Position numbers and translations under genes: made by a program. This document shows positions 34,240 through 43,246 of a DNA stretch of 64,000 nt, piece by piece. The DNA comes from Parvularcula sp039822105. Its GTDB lineage: Bacteria; Pseudomonadota; Alphaproteobacteria; Caulobacterales; Parvularculaceae. Below the pieces are notes generated by a model, which worked only from the letters and a program-made list of their open reading frames with translations, was not told where the DNA came from and did no database searches. How positions within the stretch are numbered: position 1 is the first letter of the stretch; each line of letters opens with the position of its first letter. Location: NCBI GenBank assembly GCA_039822105.1, contig JBCBMW010000001.1, forward strand, positions 1 to 64,000, written 5' to 3'.

Positions 34240-35598
34240 TTGTCCGAGACGAGCCACGACCAACCCGTCGTTGAGACAGCCGCCAAGCTTCCCTGGTGGC
34301 GCCGCACGCTAGACCCTTACCGCAAGCCCGAAATGGCGGGCATGCTGCTCCTCGGTTTCGCATCGGGCCTGCCGCTTTACCTTGTCTATCAGAAGACGTC
34401 GTTCTGGCTCCGCCTTGAAGGGATCGACCGTTCGACCATCGGCTTTTTCTACTGGGTTGGGCTTGCCTATTCCTTCAAGTTCATCTGGGCACCGATCATT
34501 GATAAGGTCCGCGTGCCAGCCCTTGGAACTATGCTGGGCCACAGGCGATCATGGATGGTTGTATCGATTGCGGGCACCGTGCTCGGGCTGCTCGCGATCT
34601 CGACCGCGACCCCGTCTGTCAGTCTGCTGCCAGTGACCATTGGCGCGATCATCCTCGCTTTTTCCGGCGCCACGTTGGACGTCTCGATCGATGCCTGGCG
34701 CATTGAATCCGCGCCGACCGAAGCGCAGGCAAACATGGCGGCCACTTACTCGCTGGGATACCGCGGAGCACTGATCTTTTCGGGGCTCGGGTTTGTTGTC
34801 GCAGATTTCGCCAATTGGAACTTCAGTTTTGCGTTCATGGCCATCGCGATGGCGGCCACGGGCGCATTGGTTCTTTTAATCAAGGAACCGCCGCGCCCGG
34901 CCGGTTCCTTGATCAAGGACACCGATCCGCTTTTCATGCGCATCCGAACGATGTTTTTCGAACCTTTTGCCCAGGTCGCGGATCGTTTTGGCGTGGTGCT
35001 GATCCCGATCTTGGCGCTGGTGCTGATCTATCGCCTGTCAGACTTCACCATGGGTGTCATGGCGAGCCCTCTTTATGCGGATCTTGGCTATGCTCCAGCA
35101 ACGGTGGGCGCGATCCAGTCGGGACCGGGGGTGATCTCGATCATCGTCGGTCTGTTCTTGGGCGGCGCGGCGGCGCAGGCGTTTGGGATCCTGCGAAGCC
35201 TGGTGCTCGGCGCGGTCCTCACCCTTGTGACCAACGGCGCCTACGCCTGGTTTGCGGGGTCGGCGACCGGCGAGGACCCTCTGTTCCTCGCTTTTGCGAT
35301 CTGTGCGGATAATGTCGCTGGCGGTTTCGTGACCACCGTCTTCATCGCTTACCTCTCAAGCCTTGTGGACCCGGCCTTCGCCGCGACCCAGTACGCGCTT
35401 TTCAGCTCGCTCTATGCTTTCTTGAACAAGTTTCTTGCGGGGTTTTCGGGCGTTCTTGCCGACGGGGTTGGCTATGTCCCGTTCTTCCTCATCACGGCCA
35501 GCTTTGCGGTACCGGCCGCCGGGTTGGTCCTTCTCGTTGGGATGATGCAGCGGAAGTATCCGCCCAAAGCCATCACGTTAGCGGATGTCGAGCCCTAG
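34240..35598 (+). CDS. AmpG-like MFS permease
   Basis: A 452-residue, 12-helix transporter of the AmpG group, which imports muropeptides for cell-wall recycling. Typical are GFASGLPLYLVYQKTSFWLR near the N-terminus, YSFKFIWAPIIDKV, GHRRSWM, and the helix with DVSIDAWRIE. The start is TTG 34240 with AGGA upstream. No beta-lactamase regulator is adjacent, so substrate specificity is inferred from the family. Confidence 0.85.
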   Translation: MSETSHDQPVVETAAKLPWWRRTLDPYRKPEMAGMLLLGFASGLPLYLVYQKTSFWLRLEGIDRSTIGFFYWVGLAYSFKFIWAPIIDKVRVPALGTMLGHRRSWMVVSIAGTVLGLLAISTATPSVSLLPVTIGAIILAFSGATLDVSIDAWRIESAPTEAQANMAATYSLGYRGALIFSGLGFVVADFANWNFSFAFMAIAMAATGALVLLIKEPPRPAGSLIKDTDPLFMRIRTMFFEPFAQVADRFGVVLIPILALVLIYRLSDFTMGVMASPLYADLGYAPATVGAIQSGPGVISIIVGLFLGGAAAQAFGILRSLVLGAVLTLVTNGAYAWFAGSATGEDPLFLAFAICADNVAGGFVTTVFIAYLSSLVDPAFAATQYALFSSLYAFLNKFLAGFSGVLADGVGYVPFFLITASFAVPAAGLVLLVGMMQRKYPPKAITLADVEP

Positions 35599-35638
35599 CC
35601 GATTGCGCCGCCGGCGGGGTTTCGCCTAAGCGGCCCCC

Positions 35639-36778
35639 GTGTCCAGTTCTACGCCCATCGCCAAACGTGCCGCCAGCCAGTCCCTTGGCGCCCTTTTTTA
35701 CGGCGCGGGGATCTTTGTCCTCGCAGGCTTTGTGCTTTGGATCGGCCAGCCGGTGCTGATCCCGCTGGTGATCTCAGCGTTCCTCTCCTTCCTGATCATC
35801 TCGGTGAAGCGTCAAATCGGAAAGCTGCCTGGCGTCGGGCGCCTGTTGCCCGAGAGCGTACACTTCACGCTCGCTTTCGGGGTGATCATCCTTGTGCTGT
35901 TCGTCCTAGCGGCGATCATCCGCAACAATATCGGCAGTGTGGTGGAAGCGGCCCCAGGCTATAACGAGCGGTTGAGAGAGATCGGCAGCGGCCTATCGGC
36001 CTACGCCCTCGACCTTCCCTATCTCGGTGATGACCTCCAAAGCTCGCTCAACAGCCTGCAGAGCAACGCCATCAACATCGTTCAAAGCACGCTGGGGAAC
36101 ATCGCTGGCATCGCGAGCGGCATGGTCGGTAGCCTTGTCACCGTTATTCTCTACACCGCCTTTATGCTGGTCGAGCGCGGCCGGTTCATGAAGAAAGTGG
36201 CCCGCATCGCCGATCTTCGCGGCGCGGGGGACGTGGTCGATGAAGTGATCGACGACATCGCTCACCTGGTCCGCCAGTACATCTCCGTGAAGACCTTCAC
36301 GAGCCTGCTGGTCGCCGCGATTTCTTGGGTGCTGATGGTCGCGCTGGGGATCGACTTTGCCGGATTTTGGGCTCTCTTGATCTTTGGACTGAACTTTATC
36401 CCGATCATTGGTTCGATCATCGGGGTCTTGCTTCCGACGGCCCTATCGCTGGTTCAGCCCGAGGGCGGGATTGGGCTGTTTTTGATCACCCTCACGCTCC
36501 TGACCGGCGCGCAGCAGGCGGTAGGGTCAGTGATTGAACCGCGGCTGATGGGCAGCTCGCTTAATCTCTCCCCCCTGATCATCCTTTTAAGCCTGGCGAG
36601 TTGGGGCGCGCTGTGGGGGATCGCTGGTATGCTGCTCTGCGTACCAATGACTGTTGCGATCATGATCGTGCTCGCGCAGTTCCGCGCGACGCAGCCTGTG
36701 GCGATCCTTCTCTCTGACAATGGCGAAGTGGGCCCACTTGAGGTCATGCCCCACAAGACCGCTGCGGCTCCGGCTTAA
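35639..36778 (+). CDS. AI-2E/PerM-family transporter
   Basis: A 379-residue membrane protein with an N-terminal helix pair, a cytoplasmic/periplasmic helical domain, and a C-terminal membrane bundle including GLNFIPIIGSIIG and EPRLMGSSLNLSPLIILLSL, the family signatures. Members export AI-2, ions or unknown solutes; the substrate is unknown here. The start is GTG 35639 without a clear ribosome site. The stop shares TTAA with the convergent gene. Confidence 0.85.
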   Translation: MSSSTPIAKRAASQSLGALFYGAGIFVLAGFVLWIGQPVLIPLVISAFLSFLIISVKRQIGKLPGVGRLLPESVHFTLAFGVIILVLFVLAAIIRNNIGSVVEAAPGYNERLREIGSGLSAYALDLPYLGDDLQSSLNSLQSNAINIVQSTLGNIAGIASGMVGSLVTVILYTAFMLVERGRFMKKVARIADLRGAGDVVDEVIDDIAHLVRQYISVKTFTSLLVAAISWVLMVALGIDFAGFWALLIFGLNFIPIIGSIIGVLLPTALSLVQPEGGIGLFLITLTLLTGAQQAVGSVIEPRLMGSSLNLSPLIILLSLASWGALWGIAGMLLCVPMTVAIMIVLAQFRATQPVAILLSDNGEVGPLEVMPHKTAAAPA

Positions 36779-37542
36779 CCGTTCACGCGCTCTTTGAGCG
36801 CGGAGGCAACGAGCCCTGGCAGGGCCACAAAATTCTTGGCATAGCGCGCGCGTAAGCGAGGCTCATTGATCGCGCGGTAGACCCACTCAAAACCCATCCG
36901 TGCCATGAGCGATGGCGCCTCTTCTGTATCACCAGCCACCTGCCGAATGACGGCGCCCAGATGCGCCATCACCGGAACGCCCAACCGTTCATGGTTGGCC
37001 GCAATCCACTCTTGGCCTTTGCCTGCAGTCAAGGCGATGACCAGGAAGTCCGCGTTCATCGCCCGCACAGCCTCGAGATGCTCAGGGGCACTCAAGGCTT
37101 GGGCTGATCCATGACCCGGGTTGTAACCCCCCGCACCGATAAGAGGGGTGGACGGATCATCATTGAGTGCTTGGCTAGCGCGTTCGGATTCGTCGCCCTC
37201 GGCCCCAAAAAAGCCAATACGAAGCGGACCGCCTTCACCGGCGCGAAGACGCCGAAAAATCTCCACCCCTGTCACCCGGGCCTTGAACGGCCGTCCACGG
37301 AGGGTGGCAAGAGCCATCACTGGCATGCCGTCACAGGTCACAAGGTCAGATTGGCGGAGCATCTCACCAAACCGCGCATCCTGCTTCGCGGTCATCACCC
37401 AATCGAGATTGGCGGTGGAGACCCAAAGCGGTGTTCGGGACCGCGCCGCCTCGCCGATCCGGGCCGCGACCTCTGCCCCGTCGAGCTGGTCAAACGGGAT
37501 CCCGAAAAGGGTCTCGATCGTCCGATCACTGGATGTTGTCAT
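36775..37542 (-). CDS. WecG/TagA/CpsF-family glycosyltransferase
   Basis: A 255-residue GT26 enzyme that transfers a sugar such as ManNAc(A) to a lipid-linked acceptor. Visible are LFGIPFDQLDG, VSTANLDWVMTAKQD, LVTCDGMPVMALA, RVTGVEIFRRL, IGFFGAEGD, LVIALTAGKGQEW and the C-terminal RMGFEWVYRAINEP block. Its start lies 17 nt inside the end of oxyR on the same strand, so it may be co-transcribed with that regulator. Confidence 0.88.
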   Translation of the reverse strand: MTTSSDRTIETLFGIPFDQLDGAEVAARIGEAARSRTPLWVSTANLDWVMTAKQDARFGEMLRQSDLVTCDGMPVMALATLRGRPFKARVTGVEIFRRLRAGEGGPLRIGFFGAEGDESERASQALNDDPSTPLIGAGGYNPGHGSAQALSAPEHLEAVRAMNADFLVIALTAGKGQEWIAANHERLGVPVMAHLGAVIRQVAGDTEEAPSLMARMGFEWVYRAINEPRLRARYAKNFVALPGLVASALKERVNG

Positions 37543-38443
37543 GCGACAAGGCCTCGCTGAGCACTGGTAAGAGCGTCTTTGCCTCGTCCGCGCGTCGGGA
37601 CGAGCGTCGCCAAGCTAACCCCAAATCCCTTGCAGGAACTGAACCGTCGGGATCTCTGAGCGGCACCACCGCCAGACCCTCGGCAAGACCAGCATCGATC
37701 GAGAGCCGCGGCAGCAAGGTCACGCCCAGCCCCGAACGCACCATCTGAACCAAGGTGAAGAGGCTCGTCGCGGCAAAGGCCGTCCCGTTGTTCCCGCCAG
37801 GAAGACGACAGGCTGACAGCGCATGGTCGCGCAGGCAGTGGCCGTCCTCGAGCAGCATCAGCGACTCGTCCAACAGCTCCTCGGTCTGCACTTCGTCCCT
37901 GCCCGCCAGGGGATGGTCCTTGCGGCAGACAAGATCAAACGGGTCCTGGCCGAAGATCACCGTGTCGAGCCCCTCATGCTCAATCGGCAGCGCCAGCACG
38001 GCCATATCGATTTGATCCGCCCGCAGCAGATTGACGAGGTTGGCCGTGAGATCCTCACGCAAGTAGAGCCGCAGCTCTGGGAAAGCCTTCTCAATCAGCG
38101 GCATCGCCGAGGGAAGGATGAACGGCCCGATCGTCGGGATGAGACCCAGCTGATAGGTCCCATCAAACAGCGGCTGCGAAGCCGACGCTGCGCGCACCAG
38201 GTCCCGCGCGTCGGCCAGCACATTCTCCGTCCGCCGTGCCACCTCCACCCCCGCGGGGGTCAAAGAGAAGCCCTTGGCCGACCGATCGACCAAGCTCGCT
38301 TCCAGGATCGTCTCAAGCTCTTTGATCCCGGAAGAGAGCGTCGACTGCGACACGTGACACGCTTCAGCCGCGCCGCTGAACGATTGGAGCCGCACAAGAG
38401 CGTCGAAAAACTGGAGCTGCCGGAGCGTCGGTAGATACTGCAT
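37526..38443 (-). CDS. oxyR: Hydrogen-peroxide sensor OxyR
   Basis: LysR-family peroxide-responsive activator of 305 residues, the same length as E. coli OxyR. N-terminal helix-turn-helix: SFSGAAEACHVSQSTLSSGI. The redox pair is preserved as GHCLRDHALSAC, two Cys separated by eight residues as in Cys199/Cys208. ATG 38443 starts the homology; the frame extends upstream without evidence. It is divergent from ahpC, the classic target, across 121 bases that should hold its operator, although I could not recognise an ATAG-type box there. Confidence 0.95.
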   Translation of the reverse strand: MQYLPTLRQLQFFDALVRLQSFSGAAEACHVSQSTLSSGIKELETILEASLVDRSAKGFSLTPAGVEVARRTENVLADARDLVRAASASQPLFDGTYQLGLIPTIGPFILPSAMPLIEKAFPELRLYLREDLTANLVNLLRADQIDMAVLALPIEHEGLDTVIFGQDPFDLVCRKDHPLAGRDEVQTEELLDESLMLLEDGHCLRDHALSACRLPGGNNGTAFAATSLFTLVQMVRSGLGVTLLPRLSIDAGLAEGLAVVPLRDPDGSVPARDLGLAWRRSSRRADEAKTLLPVLSEALSHDNIQ

Positions 38444-38564
38444 GTAACATCGATAAATCCGATGGTGCGCTGCGGCAATATCAATTTGCCTCTTGCGTCC
38501 GATCAGACCATCTGTCTGCTCGAGGCGACGAGCCTCGCGAGACAGTTCATTTATGGAGACCTCT

Positions 38565-39110
38565 ATGCTCGGTGTCGGCGATCGTATTCCCGATTTCAAA
38601 GTTGTCGGTGTGAAGCCGAAATTCATGCAGCACGAAGAGAACGGCGAAAGCGCGTTCGAAGATCTCACGCAGGACAGCTTCGAAGGGAAGTGGAAGGTCA
38701 TCTACTTCTACCCGAAGGATTTTACGTTCGTCTGCCCAACCGAGATCGCTGAGTTTGGCCGTCTGGCTGCAGAGTTCGACGACCGCGATGCTGTCGTCCT
38801 CGGCGGCTCCACAGACAACGAGTTCTGTAAGCTCGCATGGCGCCGTGATCACCCTGATCTTGCTGAGCACCCAGCATGGCAGTTCGCTGACACGACCGGT
38901 TCGCTCGTCGACGGCCTCGGTATCCGTTCCGAAGAAGGCGTCGCTCTTCGCGCGACCTTCGTGGTCGACCCACACGGCGTGATCCAACACGTTTACGTGA
39001 ATAACCTGAATGTTGGACGGAACCCACAAGACACATTGCGTGTTCTTGATGCATTGCAGACGGACGAGCTGTGTCCATGCAACCGCCCACTGGGTGGTGA
39101 CACGCTCTAA
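38565..39110 (+). CDS. ahpC: Alkyl hydroperoxide reductase / 2-Cys peroxiredoxin
   Basis: Peroxide-reducing thiol enzyme of 181 residues. Peroxidatic Cys is in DFTFVCPTEIAEF, resolving Cys in ELCPCNRP near the C-terminus, and the TFVVDPHGVIQ strand is typical. ATG 38565 has GGAG at the right distance; ATG 38553 does not. It is divergent from oxyR and followed by ahpD, which here replaces AhpF as reductant partner. Confidence 0.95.
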   Translation: MLGVGDRIPDFKVVGVKPKFMQHEENGESAFEDLTQDSFEGKWKVIYFYPKDFTFVCPTEIAEFGRLAAEFDDRDAVVLGGSTDNEFCKLAWRRDHPDLAEHPAWQFADTTGSLVDGLGIRSEEGVALRATFVVDPHGVIQHVYVNNLNVGRNPQDTLRVLDALQTDELCPCNRPLGGDTL

Positions 39111-39119
39111 CGTTTCGAT

Positions 39120-39152
39120 CGGTTCGCACCTGCCCTTCCCTGCAGCGAACCG
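39120..39152 (+). repeat. Intercistronic hairpin between ahpC and ahpD
   Basis: CGGTTCGC and GCGAACCG, 8 bp, enclose 17 bases just after the ahpC stop. No T-run follows, so it is more likely an mRNA-stability element that raises ahpC over ahpD expression than a full terminator. A second small GC hairpin follows at about 39158-39172. Confidence 0.45.
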
Positions 39153-39246
39153 ACTCCGGTGCGGCGCGCACCTTGTCCTCCTCCCCCTGCCTATGGGCAG
39201 GTGCGCGCCCACTTCCCCCTCACCAAAAGAAAACAAGGACACCTCC

Positions 39247-39780
39247 ATGTCGCTCGAAGCTCTCCGCGCGCAGCTCCCAGACTATGCCAAGGACACCAAA
39301 CTCAACCTCGGGAACCTCGCTGGCGAGGACACGCTCGATGACCAGAAAAAATGGGGAACGTTCCTCTCTTGCGCTCTGGCGAGCCGCAACGCCGAGGTGA
39401 TCCGCGCCATCGCTGCAGAGGCTGAGACCAAGCTCTCGCCTGAGGCGATGACCGCCGCGAAAGCCGCTGCCGCCATCATGGCGATGAACAACATCTATTA
39501 CCGTTTCGGCCACGAGGCAGGGAACGATGTCTATAAGACCCTGCCTGCCAAGCTCCGCATGACAGTGATCGGTAATCCGGGTGTGGACAAAACCGATTTC
39601 GAGCTTTGGTCGCTTGCCGTGTCGTCGATCAATGGCTGTTTCATGTGCGTCGACGCCCATGAAGCGATCGTTCGGAAAGCTGGTGTGACCACGGAGCAAA
39701 TCCAGGCCTCTGTCCGGATTGCCTCTGTCGTCCACGCCGCGGCCGCCATCATTGATGGCGAAGCTGCACTTCAGGGCTAA
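39247..39780 (+). CDS. ahpD: Alkyl hydroperoxidase AhpD
   Basis: A 177-residue all-helical disulfide reductase that recycles AhpC through lipoate. The active-site motif is CFMCVDAHE (CxxC plus His), preceded by NNIYYRFGHEAG. ATG 39247 is behind AAGGA. It ends 3 nt from the convergent flagellar gene. Confidence 0.93.
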   Translation: MSLEALRAQLPDYAKDTKLNLGNLAGEDTLDDQKKWGTFLSCALASRNAEVIRAIAAEAETKLSPEAMTAAKAAAAIMAMNNIYYRFGHEAGNDVYKTLPAKLRMTVIGNPGVDKTDFELWSLAVSSINGCFMCVDAHEAIVRKAGVTTEQIQASVRIASVVHAAAAIIDGEAALQG

Positions 39781-39783
39781 ACC

Positions 39784-40263
39784 CTAGGCCGGGGCTTTCG
39801 CGAGCTCTTCAGTGAGCTCCGCAGAGCCCTCGGCCGACATCGCCGAAAGCATGGAGACGGCCGTCGTCACCGGAAGGCCTGTGACGATCCGCGCCGCGTC
39901 CGCGACCGGAATGGCTTCGAGGATCGCGGCGGCCTGTTGCGGCTCCATCGCGGCAACGAGCTTGCGCAAATGGTCGATTGATTGATCAGAGCCGAGCTCA
40001 ATCCCTGCCTCGGTCGCAACAGGTGGGGTTGGAGCGGGATCGTCCGCTGCCTCTTCCGCTGCACCGAGCATCTGATCCGTCTGCGGATTGGCTGAAGCCA
40101 TGCCTTCACGATCGCTGCGCACCAGAGAAGCCTCACGCGAAACACCAGGCCCTCCCGCGAGCAGCTCAGCCGCCATCGCGACGGGCCCTTGCACGTGGCC
40201 GATCGCGCCGATGATAAAACCGCCAATCAGCAGGCGGAGGACGGGCGGCTGATGGCTACTCAC
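39784..40263 (-). CDS. MotE-like flagellar protein
   Basis: A 159-residue protein with a signal or anchor segment (LRLLIGGFIIGAIG), an acidic Pro-rich linker, and a C-terminal repeat of the MgtE intracellular-N type: AMEPQQAAAILEAI, VADAARIVTGLP, VTTAVSMLSAM. This is the layout of MotE, the periplasmic chaperone of MotC in alphaproteobacterial motors. It overlaps the upstream DUF6468 gene by 8 nt and is third in a fliL-led operon. Confidence 0.7.
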   Translation of the reverse strand: MSSHQPPVLRLLIGGFIIGAIGHVQGPVAMAAELLAGGPGVSREASLVRSDREGMASANPQTDQMLGAAEEAADDPAPTPPVATEAGIELGSDQSIDHLRKLVAAMEPQQAAAILEAIPVADAARIVTGLPVTTAVSMLSAMSAEGSAELTEELAKAPA

Positions 40264-40795
40264 CGACCGCCCTCAAGAAAGGGTTGATGCTGCGATCGCT
40301 GCCCGGGGTGGATGCCACCTGCGCCGCCGCGGTGGCGATATCGTCATCCACCTGAAGATCAGATTGGATACCGGCCAGACGGCTTGAAACCTCCAGCGCC
40401 CGCGTCAGCGCCTGGATCTCCACCTCCGCCTTATAGACCAGCGGCGTCAGTGCCCGCTCCGTCAGCTGGCGCGCCTCGTGGCATTTTTTCACCTGAAGGC
40501 CGATTTGGCCATCGACCGTATCGAGAAGATCTTCGACCTCCTGCCGCCGCGATTTGAGGAGCCCGTGGCGCTCATCAAGCTCTTCGAGCGCAGTTCTGAT
40601 CTGCTCACGGATTTCATCAGAGGCCTGCATCGACTGGGCCGTGGCTTTCCCAAGTTCCTGGATCGACTTGGCGACGCCCTTGTCCAGCCGCTGAAGACCT
40701 TTCAGCCGGGCTTGCAACTGTGCGCAGTAAAGCAGCGCACCAAGGGACGTCATGAACAACAGGGCGTCGGCGTAGAGGGGGAGAGAATCAAACAT
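40256..40795 (-). CDS. DUF6468-like flagellar membrane protein
   Basis: A 179-residue protein: one N-terminal membrane helix (ADALLFMTSLGALLYCAQLQA), a long coiled coil (about residues 30-130, rich in Glu, Lys, Gln heptads) and a variable tail. It resembles the DUF6468 proteins found beside fliL in alphaproteobacteria. Role unknown; position between fliL and the motE-like gene implies a motor or basal-body function. Confidence 0.6.
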   Translation of the reverse strand: MFDSLPLYADALLFMTSLGALLYCAQLQARLKGLQRLDKGVAKSIQELGKATAQSMQASDEIREQIRTALEELDERHGLLKSRRQEVEDLLDTVDGQIGLQVKKCHEARQLTERALTPLVYKAEVEIQALTRALEVSSRLAGIQSDLQVDDDIATAAAQVASTPGSDRSINPFLRAVGE

Positions 40796-40802
40796 CAGCG
40801 CC

Positions 40803-41378
40803 TCAAAGCAGGATAAACTCAGTGATCAGAACTTGCTTGAGAGAGGCGCCGAGCACCTCTCCCGCGGACTCTTCGATCGTGGAACGCAACGTATCGAGCC
40901 CCTCTGGCGAGTTCAGAGTCTGTGCATCGATCAGGCGAATGGTGGAAATGAGATCATTGCGGAGCTGGGGCCGTTTTTCCTCTGTGTACTCTGCGTCGGT
41001 CACCTCGAGCGCGATCGCCACGTTGAGGCGCGGTAGCTTCCGCCGGATCTGGTTGGGCGCAGGTAGGGAGATGATAATCGGCTCAAGCGCGACGATGGTG
41101 GTGGTGTTCTCGTCCTCGCCCTTTTTGCCTTTTTTCTTTTTGCCCTTGGGCTTCGCTTTGGCTTTGGCAGGCTCTTCGCCATCCGCCATCTCCGCCTCGG
41201 CGACGATCTCTTCCTCTGGCCCCATCCCGAGAAGCCCAGGGATCACGCCGGTGAACCAACCCGCAGCGCCGCCGCCCAGCACCACTGCGGCGCCCACACC
41301 GGCAAGGATCAACGGTAGACCACCGCCCTTGGATCCGGCTTCTTCCTCTTCTGAACTGTTGTCATCGACCTCGGCCAT
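40803..41378 (-). CDS. fliL: Flagellar basal-body protein FliL
   Basis: Single-pass inner-membrane protein (190 residues) that surrounds stator units. An acidic N-terminus and membrane helix (LPLILAGVGAAVVLGGGAAG) are followed by a highly charged Lys/Ala linker (KAKAKPKGKKKKGKKG). The periplasmic domain then reads VALEPIIISLP, RLNVAIALEV, RPQLRNDLISTIR and ASLKQVLITEFILL. ATG 41378 has AGAGGTGG upstream. It is divergent from fliF. Confidence 0.88.
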   Translation of the reverse strand: MAEVDDNSSEEEEAGSKGGGLPLILAGVGAAVVLGGGAAGWFTGVIPGLLGMGPEEEIVAEAEMADGEEPAKAKAKPKGKKKKGKKGEDENTTTIVALEPIIISLPAPNQIRRKLPRLNVAIALEVTDAEYTEEKRPQLRNDLISTIRLIDAQTLNSPEGLDTLRSTIEESAGEVLGASLKQVLITEFILL

Positions 41379-41421
41379 AACCACCTCTGGTATCCCATGG
41401 TTGTGGTATCTCAACCATAAG

Positions 41422-41465
41422 TAAACACTCTGTTAAGCCTTCCTTCCCAATAACCACCTGTGGTT
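41422..41465. promoter_or_regulatory. Divergent fliL-fliF control region: CtrA-like site and dyad
   Basis: TAAA-N7-TTAA at 41422-41436 differs by one base from the CtrA box TTAA-N7-TTAA. A second element, AACCAC-CT-GTGGTT (41452-41465), is a 6-bp inverted repeat, and the same AACCAC or GTGGT hexamers recur at about 41380 and 41402. CtrA controls flagellar genes in many alphaproteobacteria. Assignment is tentative. Confidence 0.3.
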
Positions 41466-41480
41466 GAGGAAGACGAGGGT

Positions 41481-42968
41481 ATGAAACGTTACCTAGACAT
41501 GTTGCAGGCCCTAAGCCTGCGTCAGCAGATCACCGGCGTGATCGGCATCGCGGTGGTGGCCCTGCTCATGACCACGATGATCCGTATGGCAACGACCCCG
41601 CGGATGGCGCTCCTCTATGCAGGGCTCGACCCCACCGCCGCGGGCGAGGTCGTCACCGCCCTTGACCAAGAAGGTGTCCCCTTCGAGGTCCGCGGCAACA
41701 GCATCTACGTTCCGCAATACAACCGCGATCAACTGCGCATGATGCTCGCAGGACAAAGCCTCCCCACACCGAGCACGGAAGGTTATGAGCTGCTCGATCG
41801 GCTCGACGGATTCTCGACGACGTCTGAGATGTTCTCCGTCACCTATTGGCGGGCAAAGGAAGGCGAGCTCTCCCGGACCTTGATGACCATCCCGGGGATC
41901 CGCGCGGCGCGGGTGCATATCGGGACCGGTCAGCGCACGGCCTTTGTCAGGTCCGATGAAAGACGCACCGCGTCGGTCACCGTCACCGCTCCCGCCGGGC
42001 TCGACGCATCGCAGGTGAAAGCCGTCCGCTTCCTGACCGCCCTCGCCGTGCCCAACCTCAACGCTGACGATGTTGCCGTCATCGACACCGCCCGCGGCCT
42101 TCTCACAGCCGAGAGCGGGGCCATGGGTGCCCCGGCAGTCGACGAAGATGCGCGCGCCCAGTCCCTGGAAGCGGACATCCTTCGCCTGGTGGAAGCCCGC
42201 GTCGGCATGGGCAACGCAAGGGTCAACGTCTCCATGGAGCTCGGTCGCCGCCGCGAAGAGATCGCCGAGCGCGCTGTCGACCCCGCCTCTCAAGTCATCA
42301 TGTCGAGGATGACCGAAGCTGATCAGTCCACAGAGCGCGGCACCAACCGCGCTGTCACCGTCGCTTCAGATCTACCCGACGGCGAAGCAGAAGGCGCCGA
42401 CGAATCCTCTGAAAGCAGCATGACGCGCGAAGAGGTGAGCTTTGCCGTGACCACGACGGACCGGCGCATTGAACTCCTGCCCGGAAGCGTCGAGCGGATG
42501 TCGATCGCCGTCCTGCTCGACCAAAAACTGGACGAAGAGGGCGCGCCGATCGAACGGACGCCGGAAGAAATCGAAGACCTGCGCCTCCTCGTCGAAGCTG
42601 CGGCTGGGGTGAACCCCGCGCGAGGGGACATCGTCACCATCCGTTCCATGCCCTTCGACCGGACGTTTGCGGAGCTCCCCCAAGAAAGCGCTGGCCTCAT
42701 GGGAGACCTCTCGCTGATGCGGTTTGCTGAGCTTGGAGTTCTCGCCGTCACGCTTCTCCTCTTTGGGCTGATGGTCGTGAAGCCGGTCCTGAAGCCTGCG
42801 AGCAACGACAACGCGGCCGAGGCACTTTTGATCGCCGATGGCAACGACACAGCCGGCGAGCTGATGATGACGCAAGACCCCGTCGCGATGCTGCGTGAGG
42901 CAAGCACCGAAAGGCCCGACGCCGCAGCCGCCCTTCTCAATGCATGGTTGGAGGAAGAAGCCGCATGA
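41481..42968 (+). CDS. fliF: Flagellar MS-ring protein FliF
   Basis: Forms the MS ring in the inner membrane. It has 495 residues from ATG 41481 (GAGG upstream), with TM1 (VIGIAVVALLMTTMIRM), ring-building motifs (ALLYAGLDPTAAGEVVTALD, EGYELLDRLDGFSTTSEMF, LSRTLMTIPGIRAARVHI), the RRTASVTVTAP domain, a beta-collar, and TM2 (LGVLAVTLLLFGLMVVKPVL). A C-terminal cytoplasmic tail docks FliG. First gene of a four-gene overlapping operon. Confidence 0.94.
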   Translation: MKRYLDMLQALSLRQQITGVIGIAVVALLMTTMIRMATTPRMALLYAGLDPTAAGEVVTALDQEGVPFEVRGNSIYVPQYNRDQLRMMLAGQSLPTPSTEGYELLDRLDGFSTTSEMFSVTYWRAKEGELSRTLMTIPGIRAARVHIGTGQRTAFVRSDERRTASVTVTAPAGLDASQVKAVRFLTALAVPNLNADDVAVIDTARGLLTAESGAMGAPAVDEDARAQSLEADILRLVEARVGMGNARVNVSMELGRRREEIAERAVDPASQVIMSRMTEADQSTERGTNRAVTVASDLPDGEAEGADESSESSMTREEVSFAVTTTDRRIELLPGSVERMSIAVLLDQKLDEEGAPIERTPEEIEDLRLLVEAAAGVNPARGDIVTIRSMPFDRTFAELPQESAGLMGDLSLMRFAELGVLAVTLLLFGLMVVKPVLKPASNDNAAEALLIADGNDTAGELMMTQDPVAMLREASTERPDAAAALLNAWLEEEAA

Positions 42969-43246
42969 GCACCACCACTGTCAAAGTTCCCGACATGAAC
43001 CTACCGCCCGCCATCTCTGGCCTGACGGTGGAGTTATCCGTCCGTATCGGGACCAGCCTCCTGACACTAAAAGAACTCGGCGCCCTCAACGCGGGCTCCC
43101 TTCTCACGCTCCGTGAGAGCGCCGATCGGCCACTTGAGCTTTGCGCGAACGGCAACGTCATCGCCCGCGGTGAGCTTGAGGAAACCGATGACGGCGAAGG
43201 ACTCGCCCTTCGGATCACGGAAATCGTAGGCAGCGTCGCCGGATGA
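42965..43246 (+). CDS. fliN: Short C-ring protein FliN
   Basis: A 93-residue SpoA-domain protein of the flagellar switch. LTVELSVRIGTSLLTLKEL, then LNAGSLLTLRES, LELCANGNVIARGEL and ALRITEIV trace the fold. It is little more than the SpoA domain, with a short N-terminus. ATGA overlap with fliF; its own stop overlaps fliP. No fliM is present in this operon. Confidence 0.88.
   Translation: MSTTTVKVPDMNLPPAISGLTVELSVRIGTSLLTLKELGALNAGSLLTLRESADRPLELCANGNVIARGELEETDDGEGLALRITEIVGSVAG

Noticed and set aside
39120..39172. Rho-independent terminator between ahpC and ahpD
   Set aside because: The hairpins are real but no T-run follows, so read-through is expected.
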